DNA from: Gammaproteobacteria bacterium
Lineage (GTDB): Bacteria > Pseudomonadota > Gammaproteobacteria > Pseudomonadales > Azotimanducaceae
Assembly: GCA_009839505.1 (NCBI GenBank)
Contig: VXPO01000106.1
Span: 1-47,241 of the forward strand
Direction of reading: 5' to 3'
DNA: 47,241 nt
Below, in pieces: positions 9,201 through 17,290 of this stretch. The stretch's first letter is position 1. Every line of letters begins with the position of its first letter. A program made the translations under genes and the position numbers. A model generated the notes under the pieces. It made no database searches and was not told the DNA's origin. It saw nothing but the letters and a program-made list of their open reading frames with translations.

Positions 9201-11074
9201 GTCTCCCCTTGCTGAAGTGGGTGGACCTCAGCGACAACCTTATCTCGGACATCGCGCCACTGGTGGAGAACAACAACTTCGCCGATGACGACTCGGTGAC
9301 GCTGAATGGCAATCCCCTGACCGAGGAGTCGGTCAACTCGCACATTCCGGCCCTCCTCGCCAGGGGCGTGCACGTCCGGTTGGACTCGGTCGCGCTCACG
9401 GTCCCCAGCGGACGCGAGACGATGTACGACCTGGCGGGCTATTTCGAGGCACGGCTTGGGTCCGGTGTCGTCCTCACGGTCGAGTCGAACGATCCGGACA
9501 TTGCGTCGGTGGAGATGCCGGGTGGGACGCTGAAGGTGACGACGGGATCGGACGAAGGAACGGTCTCCGTGACGATCACGGCCACGGGTGCGGACGGGGA
9601 GAGTGAAACCCTAGCTGTCGAACTCACGGTCGCGCATGCGGAACCGGTCGCGATGTTCCACTCGGCCTCGGACATGGTCCGGGAGGGCTTCGTGAGGGTA
9701 ATCAACCACTCGGAGGGGGCGGGAATCGTCCGCGTGGACGGCATCGACGACGCCGGAGACAGGATGGGCCCCGTGAGTCTGGCGCTCCAAGGGAACGCGA
9801 CGGCGCACTTCAACTCGAACGATCTGGAGAACGGCAATCGCGGAAAACGGCTCGCCGGAAGCACGGGCGCTGGACAAGGCGACTGGCACCTTGAACTGAC
9901 CAGTCGACTGGACATCGAGATCCTGTCCTATGTCCGCACGGCGGAGGGCTTCCTGACAGCCATGCACGATGTCGTTCCACAAAGCGGGGGCGAGCACCGC
10001 GTCGCGATATTCAACCCCGGCAGCAACCCGAACCAGGTGAGTCGTCTTCGATTGATCAATCCGGGAGCAGCCGATGCCCACGTCACAATCCGCGGGGTCG
10101 ACGGAAAAGGTGCCTCGCCCGGAAGCGACGTCGAGGCAACCATTCCCGCCGGTGCTGCGCGGACCTTCAGCGCAGCGGATCTGGAGGCCGGCAACGGCGT
10201 CGTCGGTGCGCTTGGAGACGGCGCGGGGAAGTGGCAGTTGACGGTCTCGTCCGACCAGCCGCTCCGTGTCGTGAACCTGCTGGCGAGTCCATCCGGGCAT
10301 TTGACCAACCTGTCGACGATCCCGCGCGCCGTCGAAGGCGTGTTTTCCGCACCGCTGTTTCCGCCGATGTCGGACTCGCTGGGCCGGCAGGGATTCGTGC
10401 GGGTGATCAACCGTGGCGACGACGACGCGGAGGTGGATGTCGCCGCGTTCGACGACACGAAACGGGACTACGAGACGTTGACGTTGTCGGTCGCTGCCAA
10501 TGCGGTCGTCCATTTCAACTCGGACGACCTGGAGCTCGGAAACGCCGGCAAGGGCCTGACCGGCAGCACCGGCGCTGGCGAGGGCGACTGGCGGCTCGAA
10601 CTGACCAGCGCTTCGGAGATCGAGGTACTCTCCTACATCCGCACGACCGACGGGTTCCTCACGTCGATGCACGACGTGGTAACCGGCGTCGAGAACCGGT
10701 ATCGGGTCGCGATCTTCAATCCCGGCCGGAACGTCAAGCAGGTAAGTCGCCTGCGGCTGATCAACCCGGGCGATGAAGCCACGGATGTGACGATTACAGG
10801 GATCGACGGCACCGGCTACTCGTCGGGTTCCGTGGGGACTACCATCCCGCCGCAGTCCGCCAGGTCGTTCACGGCGGCGGACCTCGAAACTGGCACGGCG
10901 GAACTGGACGGCACCTTGGGTAGGGGCGTGGGCAAGTGGCAGTTGAACGTGGAATCTGACCGGCCGATCACCGTGATGAACCTGATGGAGAGCCCGACGG
11001 GACATCTGACGAACCTGTCGACGGCGCCGAGTAGAGACCCGGGCAGCGCGGTTTCGGGCGCAGCACAGGACTGA
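6281..11074 (+). CDS. Secreted multidomain metallopeptidase with TSP3 and leucine-rich repeats
   Basis: A 1597-residue exported protein. Order of parts: N-terminal signal (hydrophobic 'IPVLLAVWCAVGALEALA', residues 27-44); a zinc metallopeptidase domain with HELGHAFGLVH at 337-347 (HExxHxxGxxH, metzincin type) and the downstream Met-turn 'TIMSYG'; calcium-binding thrombospondin type-3 repeats rich in DxDGDG (about 427-498); leucine-rich repeats of about 22 residues with internalin-like 'DLSPLAGL/DVSALSDL' units (about 540-880 and 940-1020); a beta-sandwich-like segment (about 1040-1120); then two copies (from about 1136 and 1370) of a roughly 230-residue module, each made of two 'RV-I/F-N' half-units. 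The C-terminal module is not one I can name. The LRR part suggests binding of a surface or host protein; that is inference. Confidence 0.85.
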   Translation: MFLSEPIRTGTEAHSKPVACRRVTLRIPVLLAVWCAVGALEALAGDARDVVFECPCSGVWEAGTDGTQGEFTMSFGLRSHRAVDSNELRLTNLSWFDRETHVGMALLGALEAREVLDEQRVEIVLQQAPPVGQPIQFVLWERLGDVGPNPEVPWIVHEHISLWPVSDDRVGSVDYVDILTDTDGDGVGDVNERIAGTAANDDTSTPPGLSEIDVLVLYNDGVRKRFGGYPHARLHHSMAVTRALFADQGTGIKLRTVGMSEVLLDERGLVPEEERERLLEVHGADVALRFHDGPNFFCGGAAAGCGTVGGGPFRGHLDDPGFAAVHASAAAGDVAAHELGHAFGLVHSARQGEARGQFRWSRGHWGSRFGTIMSYGRGASQSEFSNPEADCVWEPCGVPKDAPDGADAVSSLSVVRFQASARRPSKTDTDGDGIVDPVDAFPEDSDEWADNDEDGVGDNGDADDDNDGINDTEDVFPFDDAEWADVDGDGIGDNADEETPDPPIRDPALLAAVERALGKAEGDGVTEEELASLEELIASAEDIGSLIGLEHATNLSRLFVSNNRIASLAPLAELSGLRTLDLLDNPLSDLSALSGLSRLESLNVDVLKRSPDLSPLSKLKGLHSLHIRGGEELPPLAGLAKLRRLTLSSTQIDDLSPLAGLVGLEFLTVAGPVRDVSVLAELNRLHFLSIQGGAIKDVAPLGSLSSLRELYLQDSFVADSTGLSALKELSILVLAGNPIRDISAFAGMRALRHLDLTGTRVKDLTPISSNRLKTLKVSRTEVTLGENAALPHAPNLDSLYASDLGIRDVSALSDLRSLRGIDLSDNLISDVSQLGSLDGLHWLVIDRNEIADLGPLVRRDLWSGDAQLDVSGNPLNKESLGEHIPTLESWGVRVTADPKLHIADAALEALIAQTVAWRATLVDSEITWQTMRQFRRLAAYGRGISDLVGLEAATGLTELYLGSNAVTDVSALSGLPLLKWVDLSDNLISDIAPLVENNNFADDDSVTLNGNPLTEESVNSHIPALLARGVHVRLDSVALTVPSGRETMYDLAGYFEARLGSGVVLTVESNDPDIASVEMPGGTLKVTTGSDEGTVSVTITATGADGESETLAVELTVAHAEPVAMFHSASDMVREGFVRVINHSEGAGIVRVDGIDDAGDRMGPVSLALQGNATAHFNSNDLENGNRGKRLAGSTGAGQGDWHLELTSRLDIEILSYVRTAEGFLTAMHDVVPQSGGEHRVAIFNPGSNPNQVSRLRLINPGAADAHVTIRGVDGKGASPGSDVEATIPAGAARTFSAADLEAGNGVVGALGDGAGKWQLTVSSDQPLRVVNLLASPSGHLTNLSTIPRAVEGVFSAPLFPPMSDSLGRQGFVRVINRGDDDAEVDVAAFDDTKRDYETLTLSVAANAVVHFNSDDLELGNAGKGLTGSTGAGEGDWRLELTSASEIEVLSYIRTTDGFLTSMHDVVTGVENRYRVAIFNPGRNVKQVSRLRLINPGDEATDVTITGIDGTGYSSGSVGTTIPPQSARSFTAADLETGTAELDGTLGRGVGKWQLNVESDRPITVMNLMESPTGHLTNLSTAPSRDPGSAVSGAAQD

Positions 11075-11295
11075 CGCCTAGTCGAAACCGTGGAGAACCC
11101 CGAGTCGGGGCATCGTGTTCGCTGAACCCTGTGATTCGGTGGAAATCCCGGTGGCGTGACTACGTACCGGGCCTGCGGCGTGCTACGAGATGCCGCTCGA
11201 CGATTTCCCTCGTTGGGTTCGAGGCCGAGCCCCGGCAAGGTGGGCGGTTCTAGAGCGCCGGTTGGAGTTCTGTGCTCGAAAGGCAGCCCGCCAGC

Positions 11296-11457
11296 TCACT
11301 GCTCCGGAATCTCCGACCGTTCGCCAGCAAGAGAAACCCGGTACCACTGGCGCCCCGTCTCGCCATGCAGGACGACGGCCACCTCGTCGTTGCTGAGCCA
11401 ATGTACGCCGCCGTCTGCGCGCTCGCGTGTCGCATCGAACTCCCCCCACGAGCCTCG
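11296..11457 (-). pseudogene. Possible 3' coding remnant of unknown gene
   Basis: The 423-bp gap after the metallopeptidase gene holds no intact gene. On the minus strand a frame with high third-position GC reads '...GGVHWLSNDEVAVVLHGETG...' and stops at TGA 11296-11298. No start is visible. It sits just beyond the 3' end of the sigma fusion gene, in the same relative place as the remnant at 4902-5049, but the two are not clearly homologous. Weak call; no function proposed. Confidence 0.3.
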
Positions 11458-11497
11458 GTGCAACCTTGAAGCGTCTGCACGGCGGCCAACGACCGAT

Positions 11498-13531
11498 TCA
11501 CAACGCTTGGTTGCCCATCTGCGGATACTGCGCCGGGAACAGGATGGCTAACAGACGCCTTGCATCGCCGCGAACGTCGATGCCGTTCACGGCCACGATC
11601 TCATCGGCGGTTTCGCAGCCGAGCAGTAGCTGGGCAATGGCTTGGCCACCGATGATCGCATGGTCCGATTGCACCTCGGGCGCGTCGTGAATCGTGACGC
11701 CCTCGTCGCCGAAGTCGATGGTCGCGCGTTCGGCTGCGGCGCCGTTCAGAAGGACGACCGTCAGCGAGCCGCGCCATGCCGCCAGGGGTGAAGCCAACAG
11801 TCGTGCGTGCAACACCGGGCCAAGCTTGCCGAGCACCATCGCCAGATTGACGATCCGCACCACGTACCACCGCGCCTTGCCAAGCCGCGTCCCCGTCGCC
11901 AGGCGGCAAGAGCCCATCTGGCGCAGCTTCGTGCCGACGGCGCTCTTGTAGTGCAGCCGGTCGAACAGCACCTCATCGCACTCCCAGGCTTCGGCGATGG
12001 CGCGGATCACGGCGAGACAGGTGTCCGCTTCGCCGGCGACTTCATCGACCCAGAGGCACGCGTCGTTCGCGACGACGCACTCCAGGTCATTGCCAAGCCG
12101 CGTCACGACGATCCGCGTCGAGTCTGACCGCAGACGCCAACGGCGACCAGCGTCCAAGACATCGAGCACCGGATCGGCGAGCTGGACACCGTCCGGCCAG
12201 TCGAACGCATCGAGCAGCACACCTGCATCACCTGCATCGAGTCGAGGCAAGTCGCTGGCGGCTAACGTGAATCGACGATCTGGGCTCACGCTGACATAGC
12301 CAGCGGCGGACCCGTCTTCGTCTCCTTGCCCCATCCAAGCGTCAGCGATGAACAAGCCCGGATGCTTGTTTCGACGATAGGTGGGACGACGCACGGTACC
12401 GGTGAGCGTCGCGTGGCTCACGTTGAAAGCGGCGGCAAGGTCGTCCCGGTGCACGGCCTCGATCCGTTCGAGGTCGGGAGTCGGCCCGCTCGGCAGATCG
12501 TTGGTCGCCACGCGCCACACCAGGGCGCGCCAGCCGAGCGTGAAGCCGTTGTCCAGCCAGAACGCTTCGTCGTCGAAGGTCACCGCCAGGTCGTAGCCCT
12601 CCTCCTGCATTGCCTGGACGGCGTCCCTGTACGCGGGCGTCAGTACGTCGTCCCGATTACCGAAGTCGGGGTCCAGCACGTCGCCGTTGAAGCCGCACGC
12701 CCGGACCTCCGCCGAGTCGATCCGCAGCGCAAGGTCGTAGGCGTTCACCGCGCCCACCAGCCTCTCCGTGCCGTTCTCGCGGATGAACGCCGCACGCGAC
12801 ACCTGCCAGTCGGCGTGGCTGTCCGACAGCCGCCCCGCCCGCCACTCCCGTCGGCTCGGATGGTCCTCGGCTTCGAACAGGCTGTAGATGGCCGGCGCGT
12901 CTGCGGTGCGGTCGGGGGCCGCCAGGCGCAGGATCCGTTCGCTGAAGGCATCGTTCCGGGAAGGACGGTTCTCGTGCATAAAGTCCTCGGTCATCTTGGC
13001 CATTCTCCTCTTCAGCGCCGACTTAGCGTCGTGCAGGCGTTTCTTGATCGTCGTAAGCGGCAGTCCAAGGAACGCCGCCACTTCGGGTCCAGACATGTCG
13101 CTCATGTAGTACAACGTGACCGCTTCGCGCTGGGCCGCGGGCAGCGCTGCCACGGCGCGCTGCACACGGGCACCGATTTCATCGACGGCCCTGGCCTCGT
13201 CCGGTGTCTCGCGGTCGTCGACCGAACTTTCCTCGGCCAACACAAGCTCGACGTGCCGTCGCCGCCGGATCCGATCGCAGTGCTTGAACACGATGGTGCG
13301 CAGCCAACTCACGAAGGCCCGAGGCTCGCGCAGCTGCCCGAGGTCGCGGATCATCGTCAACAGGGACTCCTGCGCGGCGTCTTCGGCCAGGTGATAGTCG
13401 CCGAGCAGCGAATAGGCGTACGCCAGGACAGGGTCCTGGAATCGCAGAACGAGGTATCGCAACGCTTCCCTTCCTCCGGCCTGCGCATCGCGGATGTCCG
13501 TCTCCACGCTTCGATTTCTACGGTGCGGCAT
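11498..13531 (-). CDS. ECF sigma-70 factor fused to an Eis-like acetyltransferase/SCP2 module
   Basis: A 677-residue fusion. Residues about 10-80 are sigma region 2 ('AYAYSLLGDYHLAEDAAQES', 'SWLRTIVFKHCDRIRRRRH'). Residues about 115-170 are region 4 with its helix-turn-helix ('LPAAQREAVTLYYMSDMSG', 'LPLTTIKKRLHDAKSALKRR'). The remainder resembles Eis-type proteins: a GNAT domain ('NGTERLVGAVNAYDLALRI', 'AMQEEGYDLAVTFDDEAFWL'), a second GNAT-like part, and a C-terminal sterol-carrier-like fold ('GSLTVVLLNGAAAERATIDF'). The GNAT acetyl-CoA loop (usually R/QxxGxG/A) reads 'DPDFGNRDDVLTPAY', so it may sense a ligand rather than catalyse. The start at 13531 is chosen because sigma homology begins there. 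It is divergent from TfdA copy 2, a plausible target; no anti-sigma gene is visible. Confidence 0.82.
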   Translation of the reverse strand: MPHRRNRSVETDIRDAQAGGREALRYLVLRFQDPVLAYAYSLLGDYHLAEDAAQESLLTMIRDLGQLREPRAFVSWLRTIVFKHCDRIRRRRHVELVLAEESSVDDRETPDEARAVDEIGARVQRAVAALPAAQREAVTLYYMSDMSGPEVAAFLGLPLTTIKKRLHDAKSALKRRMAKMTEDFMHENRPSRNDAFSERILRLAAPDRTADAPAIYSLFEAEDHPSRREWRAGRLSDSHADWQVSRAAFIRENGTERLVGAVNAYDLALRIDSAEVRACGFNGDVLDPDFGNRDDVLTPAYRDAVQAMQEEGYDLAVTFDDEAFWLDNGFTLGWRALVWRVATNDLPSGPTPDLERIEAVHRDDLAAAFNVSHATLTGTVRRPTYRRNKHPGLFIADAWMGQGDEDGSAAGYVSVSPDRRFTLAASDLPRLDAGDAGVLLDAFDWPDGVQLADPVLDVLDAGRRWRLRSDSTRIVVTRLGNDLECVVANDACLWVDEVAGEADTCLAVIRAIAEAWECDEVLFDRLHYKSAVGTKLRQMGSCRLATGTRLGKARWYVVRIVNLAMVLGKLGPVLHARLLASPLAAWRGSLTVVLLNGAAAERATIDFGDEGVTIHDAPEVQSDHAIIGGQAIAQLLLGCETADEIVAVNGIDVRGDARRLLAILFPAQYPQMGNQAL

Positions 13532-13603
13532 TTGCAGATAAGACCCGCGGGGGAAGGAGATGGATACGTTTGCCTGCAGCACCCGCGGCGCAACTTCGGC
13601 AGC

Positions 13604-13632
13604 TTGACGGCAATCTTCCCATGCACGACGAT
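13604..13632 (+). promoter_or_regulatory. Candidate promoter of TfdA copy 2
   Basis: TTGACG (13604-13609), 17-nt spacer, GACGAT (13627-13632), matching the boxes before copy 1 at 4019-4047. It lies in the divergent region between the sigma fusion gene and the dioxygenase. Whether housekeeping sigma or the neighbouring ECF factor reads it is unknown. Confidence 0.4.
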
Positions 13633-13661
13633 CGGTTGTTTGGACCACCGGGGAGAGGGAC

Positions 13662-14477
13662 ATGGCGGAAGCTGCGGAGCAGCTCGGCATTGTGGCAACC
13701 CGTGCCAGCGTCGCGATGGGAGCCCGGGTTGAAGGTATCGATCTGGCGCAGGACGGCGGTGCCGAAGTGATCGCCGAACTGCGCGAGTTGCTTTTCGAAC
13801 ATCACTTGCTGGTATTGCCGGGGCAGGTACTCACCGCGCTGGAACTCGAGGCGTTCGGTCGCCGTTGGGGCGAGCTCCTGACCCATCCGGCCACCAAGCA
13901 TCGCGATACCGACTACGTGCAGGTGATCGGCAGCAAGGCCGCCAACAAGCTCAGATTCTTCGGTGGCGCGCATCCCTTCGGTGGCGGCTGGCATTCCGAC
14001 ATGACGTGGCACTCGACGCCGCCGTTCATCAGCGGGTTGCACGCACAGCGTCTGCCGTCGAGCGGCGGCGACACTGCCTTCGCAAACCAGCATATGGCCT
14101 ACGAGAGCCTGCGCGAGGATCTTCGTGAACGAATCGCCGACCTAAAGGCGTTTCATACCGGCAAGGTGTTCGGACCCGATGTCGAGGACTCCGTACATCC
14201 GGTCGTGCGCACCCACGACGAAACCGGCCGCAAGGCGCTCTACGTCAACGGCAACTTCACCAAGTACATCGTCGACATGCCGGAAGACGAGAGCGAACTG
14301 CTCCTGTTCAGGCTGCTCGCCCACGCCACCCGTCCGGAGTTCGTCTACCGACACCATTGGGAGTTGAACGATCTCGTGCTTTGGGACAACCGCTCGGTGA
14401 TGCACTACGCCATGCGCGACTACGACGAGGCGCGCGTCATGCACCGCTTCGTGGTCAAGGGCGGTACGCCAACGTAG
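13662..14477 (+). CDS. TauD/TfdA family 2-oxoglutarate-dependent dioxygenase, copy 2
   Basis: This 271-residue paralogue of the 4076-4900 gene keeps all metal and cosubstrate residues: His111 and Asp113 in 'GGWHSDMTWH', His248 in 'SVMHYA', Arg262 in 'MHRFVV'. The differences are scattered, with a 3-residue shortening in the 'DLA-Q' loop near residue 28 and a changed segment near residue 100 ('KLRFFGGAHPFG' for 'KFTFFPGVHPFG'), a region that could touch substrate in this family. GGGGAGAGGG precedes the ATG. The TAG stop at 14475-14477 is the TAG of the palindromic repeat's GTAGGGGCGACC end. It is divergent from the ECF-sigma fusion gene. Confidence 0.9.
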   Translation: MAEAAEQLGIVATRASVAMGARVEGIDLAQDGGAEVIAELRELLFEHHLLVLPGQVLTALELEAFGRRWGELLTHPATKHRDTDYVQVIGSKAANKLRFFGGAHPFGGGWHSDMTWHSTPPFISGLHAQRLPSSGGDTAFANQHMAYESLREDLRERIADLKAFHTGKVFGPDVEDSVHPVVRTHDETGRKALYVNGNFTKYIVDMPEDESELLLFRLLAHATRPEFVYRHHWELNDLVLWDNRSVMHYAMRDYDEARVMHRFVVKGGTPT

Positions 14478-14558
14478 GGGCGACCCTTGTGGTCGCCCTT
14501 GCAGCACCGAGGCGGGGCGTTGTTCGAACACGGGCGGGGACAAGCCCCGCCCCTACGG
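14473..14558. repeat. Palindromic element, copy 2 (hybrid arms)
   Basis: The left arm CGTAGGGGCGACCCTTGTGG at 14473 is identical to the other copies. The right arm is a variant, GGGCGGGGACAAGCCCCGCC from 14532, followed by CCTACGG. The linker is unlike the full-length copies. It begins inside the stop codon of TfdA copy 2. Confidence 0.8.
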
Positions 14559-14611
14559 CACCGAGCATCCGCATTTGTTCCCTGCGCGCCCGCCCTACGG
14601 ACCAAGATCCA

Positions 14612-16225
14612 CTACGCCGGCGCTTCTTCCTCGCCGACCGGCTCCCCGGCGGCCCGCGCCCGTTCGAGCCGGCTCGCTTCCGCCGGGATCAACTCCCCGC
14701 GAAGGAGCAGGAGCAGGGTCGCCGGTATCGCGAGGAACGACAGCGACAGCATGAGGCTCCAACGCAGCGCTTCGCCCGGCACCATGCCGGTGCCGGTCAA
14801 CACGTCGCTCACTTCGCCAACGGCATAGGGGCCGACGGCCAGGCCCACCGTCGCCATCAACACGTAGAACGCCGACGCGATGGCGCGCATTCTCGGCATG
14901 ACGAGGTCGTTCACCGTGCTTGCCGCAGCACCAATCCAGCAGGAGGCGAATACGCTCACGATGAAGTTGAAGACGTAGGCCGTGATCAGGTGGTCGGTCA
15001 ATAGGAGGCCCAAGGCGGTCGGCACGGTGCCGACGACCGAGAACAGGCCCACGTAGACACGGGCGTTGCCGGTTCGGGGTTTCAACCGGTCGGCGATGAT
15101 GCCGCCCAGCGTCGTGCCGAGCCAACCGCCGAGCGCGAAGGACAGCCCCAAGACAAGCCCCGCCTCCATCGGACCGATGCCGTAGACGCGCATGAAGTAC
15201 GGCGGAGCCCAGCCGCCGAACGCGTAGGCGACCAGGGCGATGGTGGGAAACCCGACGGCCGCGTAGACGAACGCCCGGCAGGAGAACATCATCGCGAACG
15301 CCGCCGGATCGCGAAGGCCCAGCGCTTGCACCCAAGAGAACGCCGCGTAGGTGCCGATGCCCAGCGCGACCCACTGTTCGGGATCTGAAGTCAGTTCGAC
15401 CAGCCCCCAGGCAACGAGGGCGATCACGGCCGCTCCGAGCAGGTTGCGGGCAATGACCCGAGAGTCGGCCTTCTCGCGCGCCAACGTCCAGACCGTGAAC
15501 GGCGGCAGTACGGCCATCAACTCCTGGAAGGTCGCGCGAAAGGGATGCGGATGCGCGGGGGTCACCAGTCCTTCGCTCAAGCCCCGAATGGGTTCGCGCA
15601 AGGTGGCCACCCAAATCGCCATCGCGAGGCCCGGCAACCCCACGGCGAGATAGGCCGCCTGCCAGCCTTTCAGGCCGAATGGCGCCAACGACGGATCCGG
15701 ATAGGCCGTCTCCCAAGCGTCCACGATCCAGCCGCCGAGAAAGATGCCGATACCCGCCCCGATGTAGATGCCGCTCGAATAGATCGCGAGCACGGTGGCG
15801 CGCATTGCCGGCCGAAAGTAGTCGGACAGCATCGAGAACGCGGCCGGGGTCGCGCTGGCCTCGCCGATGCCGACACCGACCCGGTAGGCGGCGAGCGAGG
15901 CGAAGCTGCGCGCGGTGCCCGAGAGCGCCGTCATCAAGCTCCAGAACCCGATCCCGATGGCGATGAGATTCTTGCGCGTCCAGGTATCCGCGAGCCTGCC
16001 CAGGGGAATACCGAAGATCGCGTAGAACACCGCGAACGCCGTCCCGTAGAGAAAGCCGATCTGGGCGTCGGAAATGCCGAGGTCCGCCTTGATCTCCTCG
16101 GCGAGGATCGTGACGATCTGGCGGTCGATGAAATTGAAGACGTAGACGATCACCAGGACGATCGTGACGTACCCGGCGTAGCGACCTCCTACCTTGGGGG
16201 CGTCGGGTTTCTGTGGATCGGACAT
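14612..16225 (-). CDS. MFS transporter (spinster-like)
   Basis: A 537-residue inner-membrane protein of the major facilitator superfamily with about 12 hydrophobic segments. Near the N-terminus 'VYVFNFIDRQIVTILAEEIK' and the loop 2-3 motif 'GRLADTWTRKNLIAIG' (G-x-L-A-D-x-x-x-R) are typical of spinster-like carriers of organic anions, lipids or sugar phosphates. A second motif copy is 'GGIIADRLKPRTGN' in the C-terminal half. The central cytoplasmic loop is longer than usual. It is 30 bp downstream of the aldo/keto reductase gene on the same strand, so they are likely co-transcribed and may share a carbonyl or organic-acid substrate (inference). The C-terminal tail is Glu/Ala-rich. Confidence 0.88.
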   Translation of the reverse strand: MSDPQKPDAPKVGGRYAGYVTIVLVIVYVFNFIDRQIVTILAEEIKADLGISDAQIGFLYGTAFAVFYAIFGIPLGRLADTWTRKNLIAIGIGFWSLMTALSGTARSFASLAAYRVGVGIGEASATPAAFSMLSDYFRPAMRATVLAIYSSGIYIGAGIGIFLGGWIVDAWETAYPDPSLAPFGLKGWQAAYLAVGLPGLAMAIWVATLREPIRGLSEGLVTPAHPHPFRATFQELMAVLPPFTVWTLAREKADSRVIARNLLGAAVIALVAWGLVELTSDPEQWVALGIGTYAAFSWVQALGLRDPAAFAMMFSCRAFVYAAVGFPTIALVAYAFGGWAPPYFMRVYGIGPMEAGLVLGLSFALGGWLGTTLGGIIADRLKPRTGNARVYVGLFSVVGTVPTALGLLLTDHLITAYVFNFIVSVFASCWIGAAASTVNDLVMPRMRAIASAFYVLMATVGLAVGPYAVGEVSDVLTGTGMVPGEALRWSLMLSLSFLAIPATLLLLLRGELIPAEASRLERARAAGEPVGEEEAPA

Positions 16226-16255
16226 CGTTTGAACCCTCGAGTGAACGGTCAGTAC

Positions 16256-17263
16256 CTACACCCGGAATCGGTGCGGCCCGAAGTCCGCCTCGTAGTAGGG
16301 CGCGACGTTGGTTCCAGGCGGAATCAGACGGTCGATCGCCTGACGATCGTCGTCGGTGAGTTCCACCTCCGCCGCCGCGAGGTTGTCTTCGAGTTGCTCC
16401 ATGGTGCGCGGGCCGACGATCGGGCTGGTCACCCCGGGCTGCGCCATCACCCACGCGAGAGCGATCTGGGACACGGTGGCCTCGTGCGCCTCGGCGATCG
16501 GCTCCAAGCCCTCGACGATGTCGAAGATCCGGTCGTTGAAGCGACGCCGCTGCATGGCGTTCGCGGTGGCGAACCGGGTTCCCTCGGGCGGTTCCTCGCC
16601 ACGCCGGTACTTGCCGGTGAGCAGTCCCCCGGCGAGCGGGCTCCACGGGATCGTGGCGACGCCGTAGGTTCTGGCCATGGGCATGAGTTCCCGTTCAACG
16701 CGCCGGTCGAGCAGGTTGTAGGGCTGCTGTTCGCAGACGAACCGGTTGAGGCCGTACTTCTCGGACGCCCACAGCGACTCGACGAATTGCCACGCCGCGA
16801 ACGTCGACGTGCCGAGGTAGCGAACCTTGCCCTGATGGACGAGGTCGTCCAACGCCCGCAGCGTTTCGTCGATGGCGGTGTCCGATCGCGGCCGGTGGAT
16901 CTGGTAGAGGTCGATGTAGTCGGTGTTCAGCCGTTTGAGGCTCGCCTCGCAGGCTGCAACGATGTGCCGTCTGCTCGCGCCCCGATCGTTGGGATCGTCC
17001 GACATGCCGCCGTGGAACTTGGTCGCGAGCACGATGTGGTCGCGCTTGCCGTTGCGTTTCAAGGCTTCGCCGGTGACTTCCTCGCTTCGCCCGCGCCCGT
17101 AGACATTGGCGGAATCGAAGAAGTTGATACCCGCGTCGATGGCGCGATCGACGATGGCGTAGGACTCGTCCGGCGTCGTGCGCGTGCCGAACAGCATGGT
17201 CCCGAGACACAGGTTGCTGACCCGGACACCCGTTCGACCGAACAGTCTGAGCTCGATTGCCAT
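16256..17263 (-). CDS. Aldo/keto reductase
   Basis: A 335-residue NAD(P)H-dependent oxidoreductase with the (beta/alpha)8 AKR fold. The catalytic tetrad is Asp50, Tyr55, Lys82, His123, in 'FFDSANVYGRGRSE', 'LATKFHG' and 'LYQIHRP'. The C-terminal cofactor segment 'SPIVGPRTMEQLEDNL' (Gly-x-Arg for the 2'-phosphate/adenine side) is present. The overall pattern is that of the AKR11/12 or YghZ-type group that reduces aldehydes and ketones. A strong GGGAGGG precedes the ATG. A -10-like TAGAAT lies 27 nt upstream. The MFS gene follows within 30 bp, giving an enzyme-transporter pair. Physiological substrate unknown. Confidence 0.92.
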   Translation of the reverse strand: MAIELRLFGRTGVRVSNLCLGTMLFGTRTTPDESYAIVDRAIDAGINFFDSANVYGRGRSEEVTGEALKRNGKRDHIVLATKFHGGMSDDPNDRGASRRHIVAACEASLKRLNTDYIDLYQIHRPRSDTAIDETLRALDDLVHQGKVRYLGTSTFAAWQFVESLWASEKYGLNRFVCEQQPYNLLDRRVERELMPMARTYGVATIPWSPLAGGLLTGKYRRGEEPPEGTRFATANAMQRRRFNDRIFDIVEGLEPIAEAHEATVSQIALAWVMAQPGVTSPIVGPRTMEQLEDNLAAAEVELTDDDRQAIDRLIPPGTNVAPYYEADFGPHRFRV

Positions 17264-17290
17264 TGCTTCCCTCCCAGAGCGACAGCAACC

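Noticed and set aside
5549-11074. Single peptidase gene with programmed TAG readthrough or recoding
   Set aside because: The downstream part has its own ATG and signal-peptide-like sequence right after the stop, so two separate proteins is the simpler reading. Kept only as a finding to check.
12326-13732. 468-codon plus-strand frame opposite the sigma fusion gene
   Set aside because: The opposite strand encodes recognisable sigma regions 2 and 4 and acetyltransferase segments. The plus frame has no domain pattern and runs into TfdA copy 2 in another frame.
14595-16646. 683-codon minus-strand frame overlapping the MFS gene in another phase
   Set aside because: It is extremely Arg/Gly-rich and the overlapping frame gives a clear 12-segment transporter.
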